A stretch of 64,000 bases of DNA from Burkholderiales bacterium Ga0077543 (GTDB lineage: Bacteria > Pseudomonadota > Gammaproteobacteria > Burkholderiales > Burkholderiaceae_C), in the NCBI GenBank assembly GCA_001464055.1, contig LNET01000055.1:62001-126000 (forward strand), given 5' to 3'. The position numbers and the translations under genes were made by a program. Below are positions 1-9,102 of the stretch, piece after piece; the first letter of the stretch is position 1, and every line of letters starts with the position of its first letter. The notes beneath the pieces are model-generated. The model searched no databases. It was given only the letters and a program-made list of their open reading frames with translations, and was not told the origin of the DNA.

Positions 1-37
1 CCGCGATCAGCAGCGCCATGCGGCGGGTCATCGTCAT
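1..37 (-). CDS. 5' end of an unidentified gene running off the window
   Basis: On the minus strand an ATG at 37 (or 31) opens MTMTRRMALLIA before the window ends. It lies 4 bp downstream of the stop of the LapG-type protease, on the same strand, so it is probably co-transcribed. In known lap loci the partner of LapG is the c-di-GMP receptor LapD, and a basic start followed by hydrophobic residues would fit a membrane protein. Twelve residues are too few to identify it, so that link is only contextual. Confidence 0.4.
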   Translation of the reverse strand, partial: MTMTRRMALLIA

Positions 38-41
38 CGTT

Positions 42-740
42 TCACCTCGGGTCTGCGGGGGTCTGAGGCATGGCCGAGTATCCCCGGAAGCCTTCGGCTG
101 TCGTCCGTGCCCACACATCGCGCCAGCGCGACAGGCGCACCAGCGGGTCGCCGGCAGGCGCTCCGCCGTTGCCCTGCCAGAGGCCTTCGGTGCTGAAGCT
201 GAACACGGGTGTCAGGTCAGAGCGCTGGCTGGCGGGCAGCACGTCGGCACGCAGGTTGTCCAGGATCAAGGGCTCCTGCGCCGGTGTCGCCTGGTAGGCC
301 AGAACCATGTGGGCCTGGGCCTGGTTGCCGATCTGCGCACGAACGTAGACCAGCCGCAGCCGGGCCGGCGGCGTGCCCACGGCCAGCAGGCTGGCGTACT
401 TCGCGATGGCGTAGTCCTCGCAGTCGCCGCGGCCTTGGGACAAGGTTTCCAGCGGGCTGGCCCAGTGGTCCTCCTGGCTCCACACTTCGGTGTCAGGTGC
501 GAAGCGGATGCGGCGGTTGTAGAACTGGTTGACGAGCCGCAGCCTGGCCTCGTCGTCCAGCAGGCTGGCTTCGCGCAGCATGGCCTGCAACGGCGCCAGC
601 GCGGCTTCGGCGGCCGGGCCCAGCCGGCGCGCTGCCTGGGCCATCGGTTCGCTGTCCCAGGCTGCCAATGGCAGGATGCCGCAGGCCAGGGCTGCAGAGC
701 CCAAGCAGGCGAGAACCGACCGGCGACGAATGAAACGCAT
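42..740 (-). CDS. lapG: LapG-type transglutaminase-like cysteine protease (BTLCP family)
   Basis: Predicted periplasmic cysteine protease of 232 residues. In characterised systems LapG cuts a large surface adhesin unless it is held by the inner-membrane receptor LapD. The N-terminus is basic and then hydrophobic (RRRSVLACLGSAALA), suggesting export. The papain-like triad is visible as Cys in GRGDCEDYAIAK, His in QAHMVLAY and Asp in LILDN. I chose ATG at 740; a GTG at 755 in the same frame is possible, and neither has a strong ribosome-binding site. The gene continues into a same-strand gene at the window edge. The family call is firm, but the adhesin substrate is not in this window. Confidence 0.8.
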   Translation of the reverse strand: MRFIRRRSVLACLGSAALACGILPLAAWDSEPMAQAARRLGPAAEAALAPLQAMLREASLLDDEARLRLVNQFYNRRIRFAPDTEVWSQEDHWASPLETLSQGRGDCEDYAIAKYASLLAVGTPPARLRLVYVRAQIGNQAQAHMVLAYQATPAQEPLILDNLRADVLPASQRSDLTPVFSFSTEGLWQGNGGAPAGDPLVRLSRWRDVWARTTAEGFRGYSAMPQTPADPR

Positions 741-968
741 GGCAAACCGCGGCACGGCGGCGGGGACGAACGGGCCACAGCAGGGCCGGCCCAGCGGAAC
801 TGCCGGGCCGGCATGCCTGTGAAATCGTCCGTATGAAGCCCAACTTGAGCCAGAGCAAGGTGTTCAGGCTTTCGTCCGTGTCAGCCAGGAATCCGCCTGA
901 CGCGTTACGCTTCGTGGATGCCACTGTTTCGGCATGCCACTTCCAAACCCAGAATCACGGAGCTCCAG

Positions 969-1277
969 ATGACTTCACGCCGCCAGTTCATTCAAATCGT
1001 CCCCGTTGCCGGAGCTGCCCTGCTGGGTGCCCGCACCGCGTCGGCCCAGGCCAACCTGCTGAACGAAAAGGACGCCCAGGCCGTCGCCCTGGGCTACGTG
1101 GCCGACGCCACCAAGGCCGACAAGGCCAAGTACAAGAACTGGGCCGCCGGCCAGCTCTGCAACAACTGCGCGCTGTGGCAGGGCAAAGCCACCGACCCCG
1201 TCGCTGGCTGCCCGCTGTTCGCTGGCAAGGTCGTCGCCGCCAAGGGCTGGTGCAGCGCCTACGCCAAGAAGGGCTGA
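969..1277 (+). CDS. High-potential iron-sulfur protein (HiPIP)
   Basis: Small periplasmic 4Fe-4S electron carrier, 102 residues including the leader. HiPIPs shuttle electrons from the bc1 complex to reaction centres or terminal oxidases in purple bacteria and relatives. The leader has a twin-arginine start (SRRQF), a hydrophobic core and an AxA-like cleavage site near TASA, fitting Tat export of a pre-folded cluster protein. The four cluster cysteines are in the order LCNNC, GCPLF, GWCSAY. The start at 969 has GGAG about 6 bp upstream; the frame opens earlier at 918 but without such a site. It is a single-gene unit followed by a terminator. Confidence 0.92.
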   Translation: MTSRRQFIQIVPVAGAALLGARTASAQANLLNEKDAQAVALGYVADATKADKAKYKNWAAGQLCNNCALWQGKATDPVAGCPLFAGKVVAAKGWCSAYAKKG

Positions 1278-1296
1278 GTCACCGCTGGCACCCGCG

Positions 1297-1322
1297 AAAG
1301 CCCGCTTCGAGCGGGCTTTTTT
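1297..1322 (+). terminator. Rho-independent terminator of the HiPIP gene
   Basis: A GC-rich hairpin with arms AAAGCCCGC and GCGGGCTTT around a short TTCGA loop is followed by a T run. It begins about 20 bp after the HiPIP stop. Confidence 0.85.
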
Positions 1323-1375
1323 CCACGGTGCGGCCGGCTCCGGCTGCCGTCGGCCTGAAGCCAGCAACCGGCAAG

Positions 1376-1400
1376 AAAAAACCCGCCAGTGGCGGGTTTC
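1376..1400 (-). terminator. Rho-independent terminator of the desaturase gene
   Basis: Read on the minus strand, arms AACCCGCC and GGCGGGTT enclose a short loop and are followed by T residues. It lies about 27 bp past the desaturase stop, facing the HiPIP terminator. Confidence 0.8.
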
Positions 1401-1426
1401 AGTCAAGTGCAGAACTGATTTCTCGA

Positions 1427-2656
1427 TCAGGCGTGCGCTTGCGCAGCGCGTAACTTCAGCGAGAACTCCTGCAATGCTGCGATACCGCTGTCCTCGGCCT
1501 TGCGGCACCAGGCTTGCAGGTCGGCGACCAATTGCTCCGCTGACACGTTGGTGCGGGTCCAAAGCGAACGCAGCTCCTCGCGCATCGCCACCAGCTTGGC
1601 CAGCTGCGGACTGTCGCCCAGGGCCTGCTGCAAACCGGGCTTGACGCGGCTGGGGATCTTGTCTTCGTCGCGGTGCAGCCAGGCCTTGGCCAGGCGCAGG
1701 TTGGTGACCCTGGCGCTGCTGGCGTTGCCCTTGGCCTTCAGCGTTTCCATTTCGGCACGTACCGCCCGCTGCATCTCGGTGGCGTACTTGGCCATCACCT
1801 CATAGCGGTTGGCGATGATGGCTTCCAGCGTCTTGCCGTCGGCCACCGCCTTCACTTCGCCCAGCGCCAGCTTCGGCGCCGTCTTGCGGACCTTGGCCAT
1901 GCCCAGGATCTCGAAGGTCCGGATGTAGAGCCAGCCGATGTCGAACTCGAAGGGCTTCACCGACAGCTTGGCCGACGTGGGGTAGGTGTGGTGGTTGTTG
2001 TGCAGCTCTTCGCCACCGATCAGGATGCCCCAGGGAGACAGGTTCGTCGACGCGTCCTGCGCCTCGAAGTTGCGGTAGCCCCACCAGTGACCCAGGCCGT
2101 TGATGATGCCGGCTGCGGTGATGGGAATCCATGCCATCTGCATGGCCCAGACGGCAGCACCCGCAGCACCGAACAGGAACAGGTTGACGATCAGCATCAG
2201 CCCCACCCCCTGCCAGCTGAAGCGGGTGTACAGGTTGCGCTCGATCCAGTCGTCAGGCGTGTTGTGCCCGTACTTCGTGAGGGTCTCGTCGACCTTGGAC
2301 TCGGCGCGGTACAGCTCGGCGCCGGTCAGGAGCACGGTCTTGATGCCGCGGGTCTGAGGGCTGTGCGGGTCGTCGACGGTTTCGCACTTGGCGTGGTGCT
2401 TGCGGTGGATGGCCACCCATTCCTTGGTGACCATGCCCGTGGTGAGCCACAGCCAGAAGCGAAAGAAGTGCGAAATGACGGGGTGCAGTTCCAGCGCGCG
2501 ATGCGCCTGAGAGCGGTGCAGGTAGATGGTGACAGCGGCGATGGTCACATGCGTGAAAGCCAATGCCAGCAACAGCGTCTGCCACCAGGACGTCTGAAGC
2601 ATCCCGTGGGAAAACCAATCCACGAGCGCGTCGTGCGCCATCCACAGCGAATCCAT
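1427..2656 (-). CDS. Acyl-CoA/acyl-lipid delta-9-type fatty acid desaturase
   Basis: Integral-membrane di-iron desaturase of 409 residues that inserts a double bond into saturated fatty acyl chains. The three histidine boxes that bind iron are all present: HRSQAH near residue 47, HRKHH near 84 and HNNHH near 220, with hydrophobic spans between them. The start at 2656 has AAGGA about 8 bp upstream. The last hundred or so residues after the core are charged and helical, longer than in the shortest family members. It stands alone between two intergenic regions and ends in its own terminator, so it is probably a single-gene unit. Confidence 0.88.
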   Translation of the reverse strand: MDSLWMAHDALVDWFSHGMLQTSWWQTLLLALAFTHVTIAAVTIYLHRSQAHRALELHPVISHFFRFWLWLTTGMVTKEWVAIHRKHHAKCETVDDPHSPQTRGIKTVLLTGAELYRAESKVDETLTKYGHNTPDDWIERNLYTRFSWQGVGLMLIVNLFLFGAAGAAVWAMQMAWIPITAAGIINGLGHWWGYRNFEAQDASTNLSPWGILIGGEELHNNHHTYPTSAKLSVKPFEFDIGWLYIRTFEILGMAKVRKTAPKLALGEVKAVADGKTLEAIIANRYEVMAKYATEMQRAVRAEMETLKAKGNASSARVTNLRLAKAWLHRDEDKIPSRVKPGLQQALGDSPQLAKLVAMREELRSLWTRTNVSAEQLVADLQAWCRKAEDSGIAALQEFSLKLRAAQAHA

Positions 2657-2857
2657 TCAGGGTCCTTGTTGAAAAAAACTACTCAGGCATTGTAGGGGTC
2701 GGCGGCGCACGCTGGATGGTGGTCAGCCCGGACCGATGGCTGCGCTTTGATTTTTGTCAAAACCATCCCTCAAGACGCCATCTGCCGTCGATCATGCGGA
2801 TTTCAACCCGTTACTGCCGTCAAATCGGCTTGAGCACTTTCTCGCCGAAAGCCCTTC

Positions 2858-4117
2858 TCAGCGCTTCTCCCAAGCCGCCGCGAAGAAACCGTCGGTCTGA
2901 TGACGGTGTGGCCAGAGCCGCAGATAGGGGCCGACGCACAGCGCTTCAGGGGACTCCACCCGGGCCGATTGCAGCAGTTCCGCTGCGGCCACGGGCTTGA
3001 ATTCGGCCTTCCGCTCGGCGCTGAAAGCCTCGGCGATGAACTCGTTTTCAGCGGCCAGCAGGCTGCAGGTGGCATAGACCAGCCGCCCGCCCGGCTTCAG
3101 CAGGCGCGCCGCGCCCGCGAGGATGGCCGCCTGCTTGATCTGCAGTTCTTCCACCGACTTCGGGCTTTGCCGCCACTTCAGGTCGGGATTGCGGCGCAAT
3201 GTGCCCAGACCGGAACACGGCGCATCCACCAGCACGCGGTCGATCTTGCCGGCCAGGCGCTTGATGCGATCGTCGCGCTCGTGCGCGATCTGCGCCGGGT
3301 GCACGTTCGACAGCCCGCTGCGCGCAAGCCGCGGCTTCAGCGCATCGAGCCGGTGACCCGACACGTCGAAGGCATACAGCCGCCCGGTGCTGCGCATCGC
3401 CGCGCCCAGCGCCAGGGTTTTGCCACCGGCGCCAGCGCAGAAATCCACCACCATTTCGCCGCGCTTGGGGTCGGTCAGCAGGGCCAGTAACTGGCTGCCT
3501 TCGTCCTGCACCTCGATGGAGCCGCCCGTGAACAATTCCAGCTTGTTCAGCGGCGGCTTGCCCTGCACGCGCAGGCCCCAGGGCGAAAACGGCGTCGCTG
3601 TGGCGTGGATGCCCGCGGCTTCCAGCGCGGCTTGCACCTCGTCGCGCTTGGCCTTGATGAGGTTGACGCGCAGATCCAGCGGCGCCGGTTCCGAGAGCGC
3701 CTGCACCAGCGGCCAGAATTCGTCGCCCAGTTGTTGTTGCAGCGGCGCGGCCAACCAGTCGGGCAGGTTGTGGCGCAGCTTCTCGGGTAACGCCGAGCGG
3801 TCGATCTTCTCGATGTCGGCCAGCCACTGTTGCTCGTTCGGCGCGAGCGCCCCACGCAGGAAGACCTCACCGCCCTGCCAGGCCAGGATGGCCAGGCGAC
3901 GTTCCAGCGGACCACTGCCACTTTGCGCCAGATGCTGCAGCAGCAGGCGCTGGCGCAGCACGGTGTAGGTGGTCTCGGCCAGCGTGTGGCGCTCGCGCGC
4001 GCCCAGGCCCCGATGTTGGCGAAAGTAGGCGGAAACAATGCCGTCGGCGGGTTGATCGAGCTTCAACACGGCGCGCAGCAACTCGGCACTGAGCTCGAGC
4101 AAGGCGTTGGGATGCAT
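2858..4117 (-). CDS. RsmB/NOP-family RNA (cytosine-5) methyltransferase
   Basis: SAM-dependent RNA m5C methyltransferase of 419 residues, probably acting on rRNA or tRNA. The first 80 residues look like the NusB-like RNA-binding region of RsmB proteins. The SAM-binding region has DFCAGAGGKTLALG, and the two family cysteines are in PCSGLG and ATCSLL. ATG at 4117 is preferred: the frame runs back to 4186, but that would overlap the divergent gene, whose start is 22 bp away. The shared short region means the two divergent genes have overlapping promoters. Whether it is the true RsmB (16S C967) or a paralogue such as RsmF cannot be decided here. Confidence 0.85.
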   Translation of the reverse strand: MHPNALLELSAELLRAVLKLDQPADGIVSAYFRQHRGLGARERHTLAETTYTVLRQRLLLQHLAQSGSGPLERRLAILAWQGGEVFLRGALAPNEQQWLADIEKIDRSALPEKLRHNLPDWLAAPLQQQLGDEFWPLVQALSEPAPLDLRVNLIKAKRDEVQAALEAAGIHATATPFSPWGLRVQGKPPLNKLELFTGGSIEVQDEGSQLLALLTDPKRGEMVVDFCAGAGGKTLALGAAMRSTGRLYAFDVSGHRLDALKPRLARSGLSNVHPAQIAHERDDRIKRLAGKIDRVLVDAPCSGLGTLRRNPDLKWRQSPKSVEELQIKQAAILAGAARLLKPGGRLVYATCSLLAAENEFIAEAFSAERKAEFKPVAAAELLQSARVESPEALCVGPYLRLWPHRHQTDGFFAAAWEKR

Positions 4118-4139
4118 CCTCGGATTATCCTGCCCAGCC

Positions 4140-4397
4140 ATGAACGCCACCGACAGCGACCTGAGCCCCCTGCCCGCCACGCCCACCGGCCGCTACCGCC
4201 ACTACAAAGGCGGCGAATATGAGGTGCTGGGCACCGTTCGCCACAGCGAGACGCTGGAGCCGCTGGTGTTGTACCGGGCGCTGTACGGCGAGCAGGGACT
4301 GTGGGTGAGGCCGCACGCGATGTTCTTCGAGGCTGTCCGCATCGACGGTGTCGAGCGGCCCCGTTTCATGGCCATCGCGCCCGAGCCGCCGGCTTAA
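4140..4397 (+). CDS. DUF1653 domain-containing protein
   Basis: Small soluble protein of 85 residues. The conserved DUF1653 core (GRYRHYKGGEYEVLG, then PLVLYRALYGEQGLWVRP and FFEAV) fills almost the whole chain. The function of the family is not established. ATG at 4140 sits 22 bp from the divergent methyltransferase start. The 3' end overlaps the convergent purN gene by 4 bp. Confidence 0.85.
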   Translation: MNATDSDLSPLPATPTGRYRHYKGGEYEVLGTVRHSETLEPLVLYRALYGEQGLWVRPHAMFFEAVRIDGVERPRFMAIAPEPPA

Positions 4398-5020
4398 AGC
4401 AGCACCTGCGAAGCACCATCGGTCTGGCGCACCAGACCCCCTTCGACCTGCAGCTTGCCTTCGACGAACCAGCGCACTGCCAGCGGATAGATGCCATGTT
4501 CGGTGGTGAGAACGCGCTCGGCCAGGCGATGCTCGTCGTCGCCCGGACGCACCGGCACCACGCTCTGCAACACGATGGGGCCGTGGTCGAGTTCAGGTGT
4601 CACGAAGTGCACTGTCGCGCCCACCGCCTTGCAACCGGCTTCGAGCGCACGGCGGTGCGTGTGCAAGCCCGGGAACGCCGGCAGCAGCGAAGGGTGGATG
4701 TTCAGCATGCGGCCTTCGTAGCGCCGCACGAAAGGCGCACCCAGGATCCGCATGAAGCCGGCCAGCACCAGCAGGTCGGGCTGGAAGCCGTCGATCACCT
4801 CGGCCAGCGCGTCATCGAAGGCGTCGCGGCTGGCGTAGGCCTGGTGGTCCACCACCGCGCTGGCCAGGCCGTGTTGCTCGGCATAGGCCAGCGCGCCGGC
4901 GCCGGGCCGGTTCGACACCACCGCCACCACCTGCGCCGGCCAGCGCTGCTGGACGCAGGCGGCGTGGATGGCCTGCATGTTGGAACCCCGGCCCGAGACC
5001 AATGTGACGATGCGCTTCAT
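4394..5020 (-). CDS. purN: Phosphoribosylglycinamide formyltransferase PurN
   Basis: Cytoplasmic purine-biosynthesis enzyme of 208 residues that transfers the formyl group of 10-formyl-THF to GAR. The N-terminal phosphate-binding segment is VSGRGSNMQAI. The catalytic region includes NIHPSLLPAFPGLHTHRRAL and the conserved HFVTPELDHGPIVLQ stretch. Start at 5020 (MKRIV) gives the usual family length; the frame extends to 5068 without support. It is convergent with the DUF1653 gene and divergent from trpS, not in a pur operon. Confidence 0.95.
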   Translation of the reverse strand: MKRIVTLVSGRGSNMQAIHAACVQQRWPAQVVAVVSNRPGAGALAYAEQHGLASAVVDHQAYASRDAFDDALAEVIDGFQPDLLVLAGFMRILGAPFVRRYEGRMLNIHPSLLPAFPGLHTHRRALEAGCKAVGATVHFVTPELDHGPIVLQSVVPVRPGDDEHRLAERVLTTEHGIYPLAVRWFVEGKLQVEGGLVRQTDGASQVLL

Positions 5021-5102
5021 GCTGCTGCTGTGTGGACTGCACAAAGTGTAGGGCGTGCTGAACGACAATCACGGCTTCCAACCAGCCACCCTGCCCCGCC
5101 CC

Positions 5103-6311
5103 ATGCGAGCACGCGTCCTTTCCGGCATGCGCCCCACCGGCGCCCTGCACCTCGGCCACTACCACGGCGCCCTGAAGAACTGGGTGCGCCTGCAACAGGA
5201 CTACGACTGCTATTTCTTCGTCGCCGACTGGCATGCGCTGACCACGCATTACGAAGAACGCGAGGTGATGGAGAAATTCGTCTACGAGATGGTCATCGAC
5301 TGGCTGGCCTGCGGGCTGGACCCGGACAAGAGCACCATCTTCATCCAGAGTCGCATTCCCGAACATGCCGAACTGTTCACCCTGCTGGCCATGGGCACGC
5401 CGCTGGGTTGGCTGGAACGCGTGCCCACCTACAAGGACCAGATGGACAAGCTGAAGGACCGCGACCTCGCGACCTACGGCTTCCTGGGCTACCCGCTGCT
5501 GCAGGCCGCCGACATCCTGATCTACAAGGCCGCCTTCGTGCCGGTGGGCGCAGACCAGGCCTCGCACGTGGAACTCACGCGCGAAGTGGCGCGCCGCTTC
5601 AACCACCTGTATGGCCGCGCTGGCGATTTCGCAGCCCGCGCAGCCGGCGCTCTAGGCAAGCTGGGCAAGGACGACGCGCGCTACTTCGAGAAACAGCGCA
5701 AGGCTTTCGGCGAGACCGGCGCTGCCGAAGCGCTGGCCAAGGGCGAAGGCATCATCGCCAAGGCTGCGGCCAACGTGGCTGGCTGGACAGGCGACGACGG
5801 CGAACTGCTGCACGGCCTGCTCAAGGGCAGCGGCCAGGCCATCCTGACCGAACCCCAGGCACTGCTGACCGAAACGCCGAAGATGCCCGGCCTGGACGGC
5901 GCGAAGATGAGCAAGAGCTACGGCAACGCCGTGATGATGCGCGACACGCCCGAAGCCGTGGACAAGAAGATCCGCGGCATGACCACCGACCCCGCACGCG
6001 CCCGCCGCACCGACCCGGGCACCCCCGAAAAGTGCCCGGTGTGGGACCTGCACAAGGTCTACACCGACGAAACCACGCACGCCTGGGTGCAGCAGGGCTG
6101 CACCACGGCCGGCATCGGCTGCCTGGACTGCAAGCAGCCGGTGATCGACGCCGTCGTGAAGGAACAGCAGCCCTGGCGCGAACGCGCCGCGGCCTTCACT
6201 GCGAACCCGAAACAGGTGCACTGGATCGTCGAAATGGGTACCGAGCGCGCCCGCACGGTGGCCCGGCAGACCATGAAGGAAGTGCGCCAGGCCATGGGCC
6301 TGAACTACTGA
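5103..6311 (+). CDS. trpS: Tryptophanyl-tRNA synthetase
   Basis: Class I aminoacyl-tRNA synthetase of 402 residues that charges tRNA-Trp. The HIGH-type signature is HLGHYHGALKNW near residue 15, and KMSKS is intact in AKMSKSYGN. The protein is longer than the roughly 330-residue minimal enzyme, with an insertion between residues 170 and 260, a form I associate with Betaproteobacteria. ATG at 5103 is preferred because the signature lies close behind it. The esterase gene follows after 9 bp, so the two are likely co-transcribed. Confidence 0.95.
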   Translation: MRARVLSGMRPTGALHLGHYHGALKNWVRLQQDYDCYFFVADWHALTTHYEEREVMEKFVYEMVIDWLACGLDPDKSTIFIQSRIPEHAELFTLLAMGTPLGWLERVPTYKDQMDKLKDRDLATYGFLGYPLLQAADILIYKAAFVPVGADQASHVELTREVARRFNHLYGRAGDFAARAAGALGKLGKDDARYFEKQRKAFGETGAAEALAKGEGIIAKAAANVAGWTGDDGELLHGLLKGSGQAILTEPQALLTETPKMPGLDGAKMSKSYGNAVMMRDTPEAVDKKIRGMTTDPARARRTDPGTPEKCPVWDLHKVYTDETTHAWVQQGCTTAGIGCLDCKQPVIDAVVKEQQPWRERAAAFTANPKQVHWIVEMGTERARTVARQTMKEVRQAMGLNY

Positions 6312-6320
6312 TTGCCCGCC

Positions 6321-6983
6321 ATGAACCCGCTCCAGACCATCGAACTCAACCCCGGCTCTGCGCCGCGCGCCACGGTCATCGTGCTGCACGGCCTGGGCGC
6401 CGACGGCACCGACTTCCTGCCCATGGCCGACGAACTGCGCCTGGGCGCCGTGGGCCCGGTGCGTTTCGTGTTTCCGCGTGCACCGGTGCGGCCGGTGACG
6501 ATCAACGGCGGCCATGCCATGCGTGCCTGGTACGACATCCTCACGGCCGACCTGGTGCGGCGTGAGGACGAGACCGGGGTGCGCGAATCCATCGCCCAGG
6601 TGCACGCGCTGCTGGACGCCGAGGTGGCGCGCGGCGTGCCGGCGCAGCGCATCGTGCTGGCGGGTTTCTCGCAAGGCTGCGCCATCACCTTGGGTGCGGG
6701 CGTGCGCTACGGGCAGCAACTGGCGGGTCTGGCGGGTCTGTCCGGCTATCTGCCGCTGGCCGACACCACGGCCGCCGAACACGCGGGGCAGACCGGCCTG
6801 CCCGTCTTCCTGGGCCATGGCCGCAACGACGGCATCGTGCCGCTGGCGCGTGGCAGCGCTGCGCGCGACAGCTTGCAGGCACTGGGCCACACCGTGGCCT
6901 GGCACGACTACCCGATGGAGCATTCGGTATGCATCGAAGAAGTAAAGGCGCTGAACCAATGGCTGCTGCAGGTTCTGGGCTGA
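6321..6983 (+). CDS. Carboxylesterase / phospholipase (EstB-like alpha/beta hydrolase)
   Basis: Cytoplasmic serine hydrolase of 220 residues. The nucleophile elbow is GFSQGC, the Asp lies in GHGRNDGIVP and the His near YPMEHSV, together forming the expected triad. The oxyanion region is LHGLGADGTDF. ATG at 6321 is the first good start after the trpS stop. The gene follows trpS closely and overlaps the next reading frame. Its natural ester substrate is unknown. Confidence 0.88.
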   Translation: MNPLQTIELNPGSAPRATVIVLHGLGADGTDFLPMADELRLGAVGPVRFVFPRAPVRPVTINGGHAMRAWYDILTADLVRREDETGVRESIAQVHALLDAEVARGVPAQRIVLAGFSQGCAITLGAGVRYGQQLAGLAGLSGYLPLADTTAAEHAGQTGLPVFLGHGRNDGIVPLARGSAARDSLQALGHTVAWHDYPMEHSVCIEEVKALNQWLLQVLG

Positions 6984-7405
6984 CGCGCAGACGCGCGCTG
7001 CTGCTGACGACGGTCTTCGGCATGGCCGGCTGCACCACTCCCAGCGCAGAAGCGGCCCCGCCGCTGCGCGGCACGAACTGGCGTTTGCTGCCGCTGCAGG
7101 CGCCCGAAATGGCGCCATCGCCGGCAGCCGAACTGAAGCTGGACCTGGACGGCAGCGGCTACAGCGGCTTCACTGGCTGCAACCGCATCAACGGCAGCTT
7201 CGAACTGAACGGACAGCAACTGCGCCTGCAGCTTGGCGCGATGTCGCGCAAGGCCTGCATCGGCCCAGGCGACATCGAAGAAACGCGCTTCGTGAAGGCT
7301 TTGCCGCTGGTGGCCGGATGGCGCTTCGAAGGGGCCGAACTCCATCTGCTCGACTCAGCCGGCCAGCCTGTCCTGCGCATGCGCGCCGCGCCCGCCGCGC
7401 GCTGA
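6959..7405 (+). CDS. META-domain lipoprotein (HslJ-like)
   Basis: Predicted lipoprotein of 148 residues. A basic start, a hydrophobic stretch and a lipobox ending FGMAGC are followed by a META domain (LRGTNWRLL..., SGFTGCNRINGSFELNG, KACIGPGDIEETRFVKAL). The family includes HslJ, linked to stress and novobiocin resistance, but its molecular role is unclear. ATG at 6959 overlaps the esterase by 25 bp; an upstream start at 6929 would give ten more residues. The overlap suggests translational coupling. Confidence 0.85.
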   Translation: MAAAGSGLTRRRALLLTTVFGMAGCTTPSAEAAPPLRGTNWRLLPLQAPEMAPSPAAELKLDLDGSGYSGFTGCNRINGSFELNGQQLRLQLGAMSRKACIGPGDIEETRFVKALPLVAGWRFEGAELHLLDSAGQPVLRMRAAPAAR

Positions 7406-7479
7406 AACCGCAGGGCGGCGCGCCTTGACAAGGGGCCGGGCGGCTGGCACAAGCCGGACCTTCGCCACAGGATCGCGCC

Positions 7480-8457
7480 ATGAACGACGTCCGCTTCAGC
7501 ACCCACGGCCCGGACGACTGGGCCAGCGAGGGCGCCAATGCCGTCGACAACGGGCTGGGTGACTTCAATGACGCCGCGGCACCGCTGCACGAAGTTCAGA
7601 AGCTGGCCTGCATCGCCCGCGACGCCAGCGGCCGGGTGCTGGGCGGCGCCACCGGCCGCACCTGGGGCGAGCTGGCCGAACTGCAGATGCTGTGGGTGGA
7701 CGAAACCAGGCGCCGCCAGGGCCTGGGTGCAGAACTCGTCAAGTGCTTCGAGGCCGCGGTGCAGGCCCGCGCCTGCACCGTCGTCACGTTGGAAACCTAC
7801 AGCTTCCAGGCGCCCGCGTTCTATCGCGCGCTCGGCTACACCACGGTGTTTACCAACCGGCATTTCCCGCACGGCCTGGCGAAGTTCCTGATGGAAAAGC
7901 GGCTGGCCGACCCCGACTTGCAGACAGCTGCACTGCGGCTTCACCTCTGGCAGGACGCCAAGACCGCCGCGACCGACCCGCAACTGGTGCCGGCGCTGGC
8001 CGACCTGCTGGCCGATGCCGTGGACGGTGGTGCTTCGGTTGGCTTCCTGGCGCCGCTGCCACCTTCGCAAGCGTTGGCCTGGGCGCAGCACACCGTCGCC
8101 AGCCTGGGGCCCGGCCTGCAGCTGTGGATGGCCGAACGGCAGGGCCGCTTCGTCGGCACCGTGCAGTTGGGGCCCTGCCTGAAGCCCAACGGCCGCCATC
8201 GGGCCGAACTGATGAAGCTGCTGGTGCACCGCAGTGCGCGCGGCCAGGGCGTGGCCCGCCAGCTGCTGGCGGCTGTCGACGAACACGCTCGCCAGGCCGG
8301 GCTGCGCCTGCTGGTGCTGGACACGCTGGTGGGCTCGGAAGCCGAAGCCATCTACCGCCACCTGGGCTGGCAGCCTTATGGCCTGGTGCCCGACTTCGCT
8401 CTCGCCACGGACGGCACGCCCTGTGCCACCGCCTGCTTCTACAGACAGCTGGCCTGA
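7480..8457 (+). CDS. Tandem GNAT N-acetyltransferase (two-domain)
   Basis: Protein of 325 residues with two GNAT folds in tandem. The first has its acetyl-CoA loop at RRRQGLGAEL near residue 87, followed by FYRALGY. The second has SARGQGVARQL near 255, followed by IYRHLGW. In such duplicated proteins one copy is often degenerate, but both loops look intact here. The acetyl acceptor is unknown. It lies 74 bp after the META lipoprotein on the same strand. Confidence 0.85.
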   Translation: MNDVRFSTHGPDDWASEGANAVDNGLGDFNDAAAPLHEVQKLACIARDASGRVLGGATGRTWGELAELQMLWVDETRRRQGLGAELVKCFEAAVQARACTVVTLETYSFQAPAFYRALGYTTVFTNRHFPHGLAKFLMEKRLADPDLQTAALRLHLWQDAKTAATDPQLVPALADLLADAVDGGASVGFLAPLPPSQALAWAQHTVASLGPGLQLWMAERQGRFVGTVQLGPCLKPNGRHRAELMKLLVHRSARGQGVARQLLAAVDEHARQAGLRLLVLDTLVGSEAEAIYRHLGWQPYGLVPDFALATDGTPCATACFYRQLA

Positions 8458-8487
8458 GGCTGCGCGGGCGCTGCCTTCACCGGCGAT

Positions 8488-8898
8488 TCACTTCGGGTAC
8501 AGCACCATCTGCGTGCAGCGAAACAGCGCGAGCAGCTTGCCGCCTTCTCGCGCCGTGACCGTGGCGTCCCACACCTGCGTGGTCTTGCCCAGATGCACCG
8601 GCCGCGCCAGGCAATCGACCCAGCCTTCGCGCACCGTGCCCAGGTGGTTGGACTTCAGTTCGATGGTGGTGAAACCGCTGGCGCCCGCGGGCAGGTTCTG
8701 GACGCAACCATAGCCGGCCGCGGTGTCGGCCAGGGTGACGACGCTGCCGGCGTGCAGGAAGCCGTTGGGCGCCATCAGCTCGGGCCGCACCGCCAGTTCG
8801 GCCCGGACCTCGCCCGGGTCGGCCTGCACGATGACGATGCCCAGGAAGCCTGGCAGATTGCGGGCTCCGAAACGGTTGAATTCCTCAGGCGTGCGCAT
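8488..8898 (-). CDS. PaaI-family hotdog-fold thioesterase
   Basis: Acyl-CoA thioesterase-like protein of 136 residues. The active-site region of the PaaI group is visible as NGFLHAGSVVTLADTAAGYG, followed by TIELKSNHLG. ATG at 8898 gives the normal family length; the frame extends to 9027 with low-complexity proline-rich residues that look non-coding. It converges on the GNAT gene. The substrate cannot be read from sequence. Confidence 0.87.
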   Translation of the reverse strand: MRTPEEFNRFGARNLPGFLGIVIVQADPGEVRAELAVRPELMAPNGFLHAGSVVTLADTAAGYGCVQNLPAGASGFTTIELKSNHLGTVREGWVDCLARPVHLGKTTQVWDATVTAREGGKLLALFRCTQMVLYPK

Positions 8899-9102
8899 GG
8901 CGGGCTCCAGGGGTGGGTGCAGGCTCGATGGTGGCGGGGGCGGGGCGTCGAAAAAGCAGCGTGGGAGGCAGCACTGGCGACCATGACGCGCCCGCGCGCG
9001 GGCCGAGCGCAGCCGCGGCCGGATCACGCCGTGCCGTCAGGCGGCAGCCGTCGGCCGCGACCAGAGTTTCTGCCTGACCGCCGAATTCAGTGGAGGATGG
9101 AT

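Noticed and set aside
4301..6565. 754-codon open frame on the plus strand across purN, trpS and the esterase
   Set aside because: It is out of frame with trpS, antisense to purN and rich in Arg, Pro and His with no family pattern, a typical shadow of GC-rich genes.
5652..7118. 488-codon minus-strand frame opposite trpS and the esterase
   Set aside because: It lies antisense to two clear genes and shows no domain pattern.
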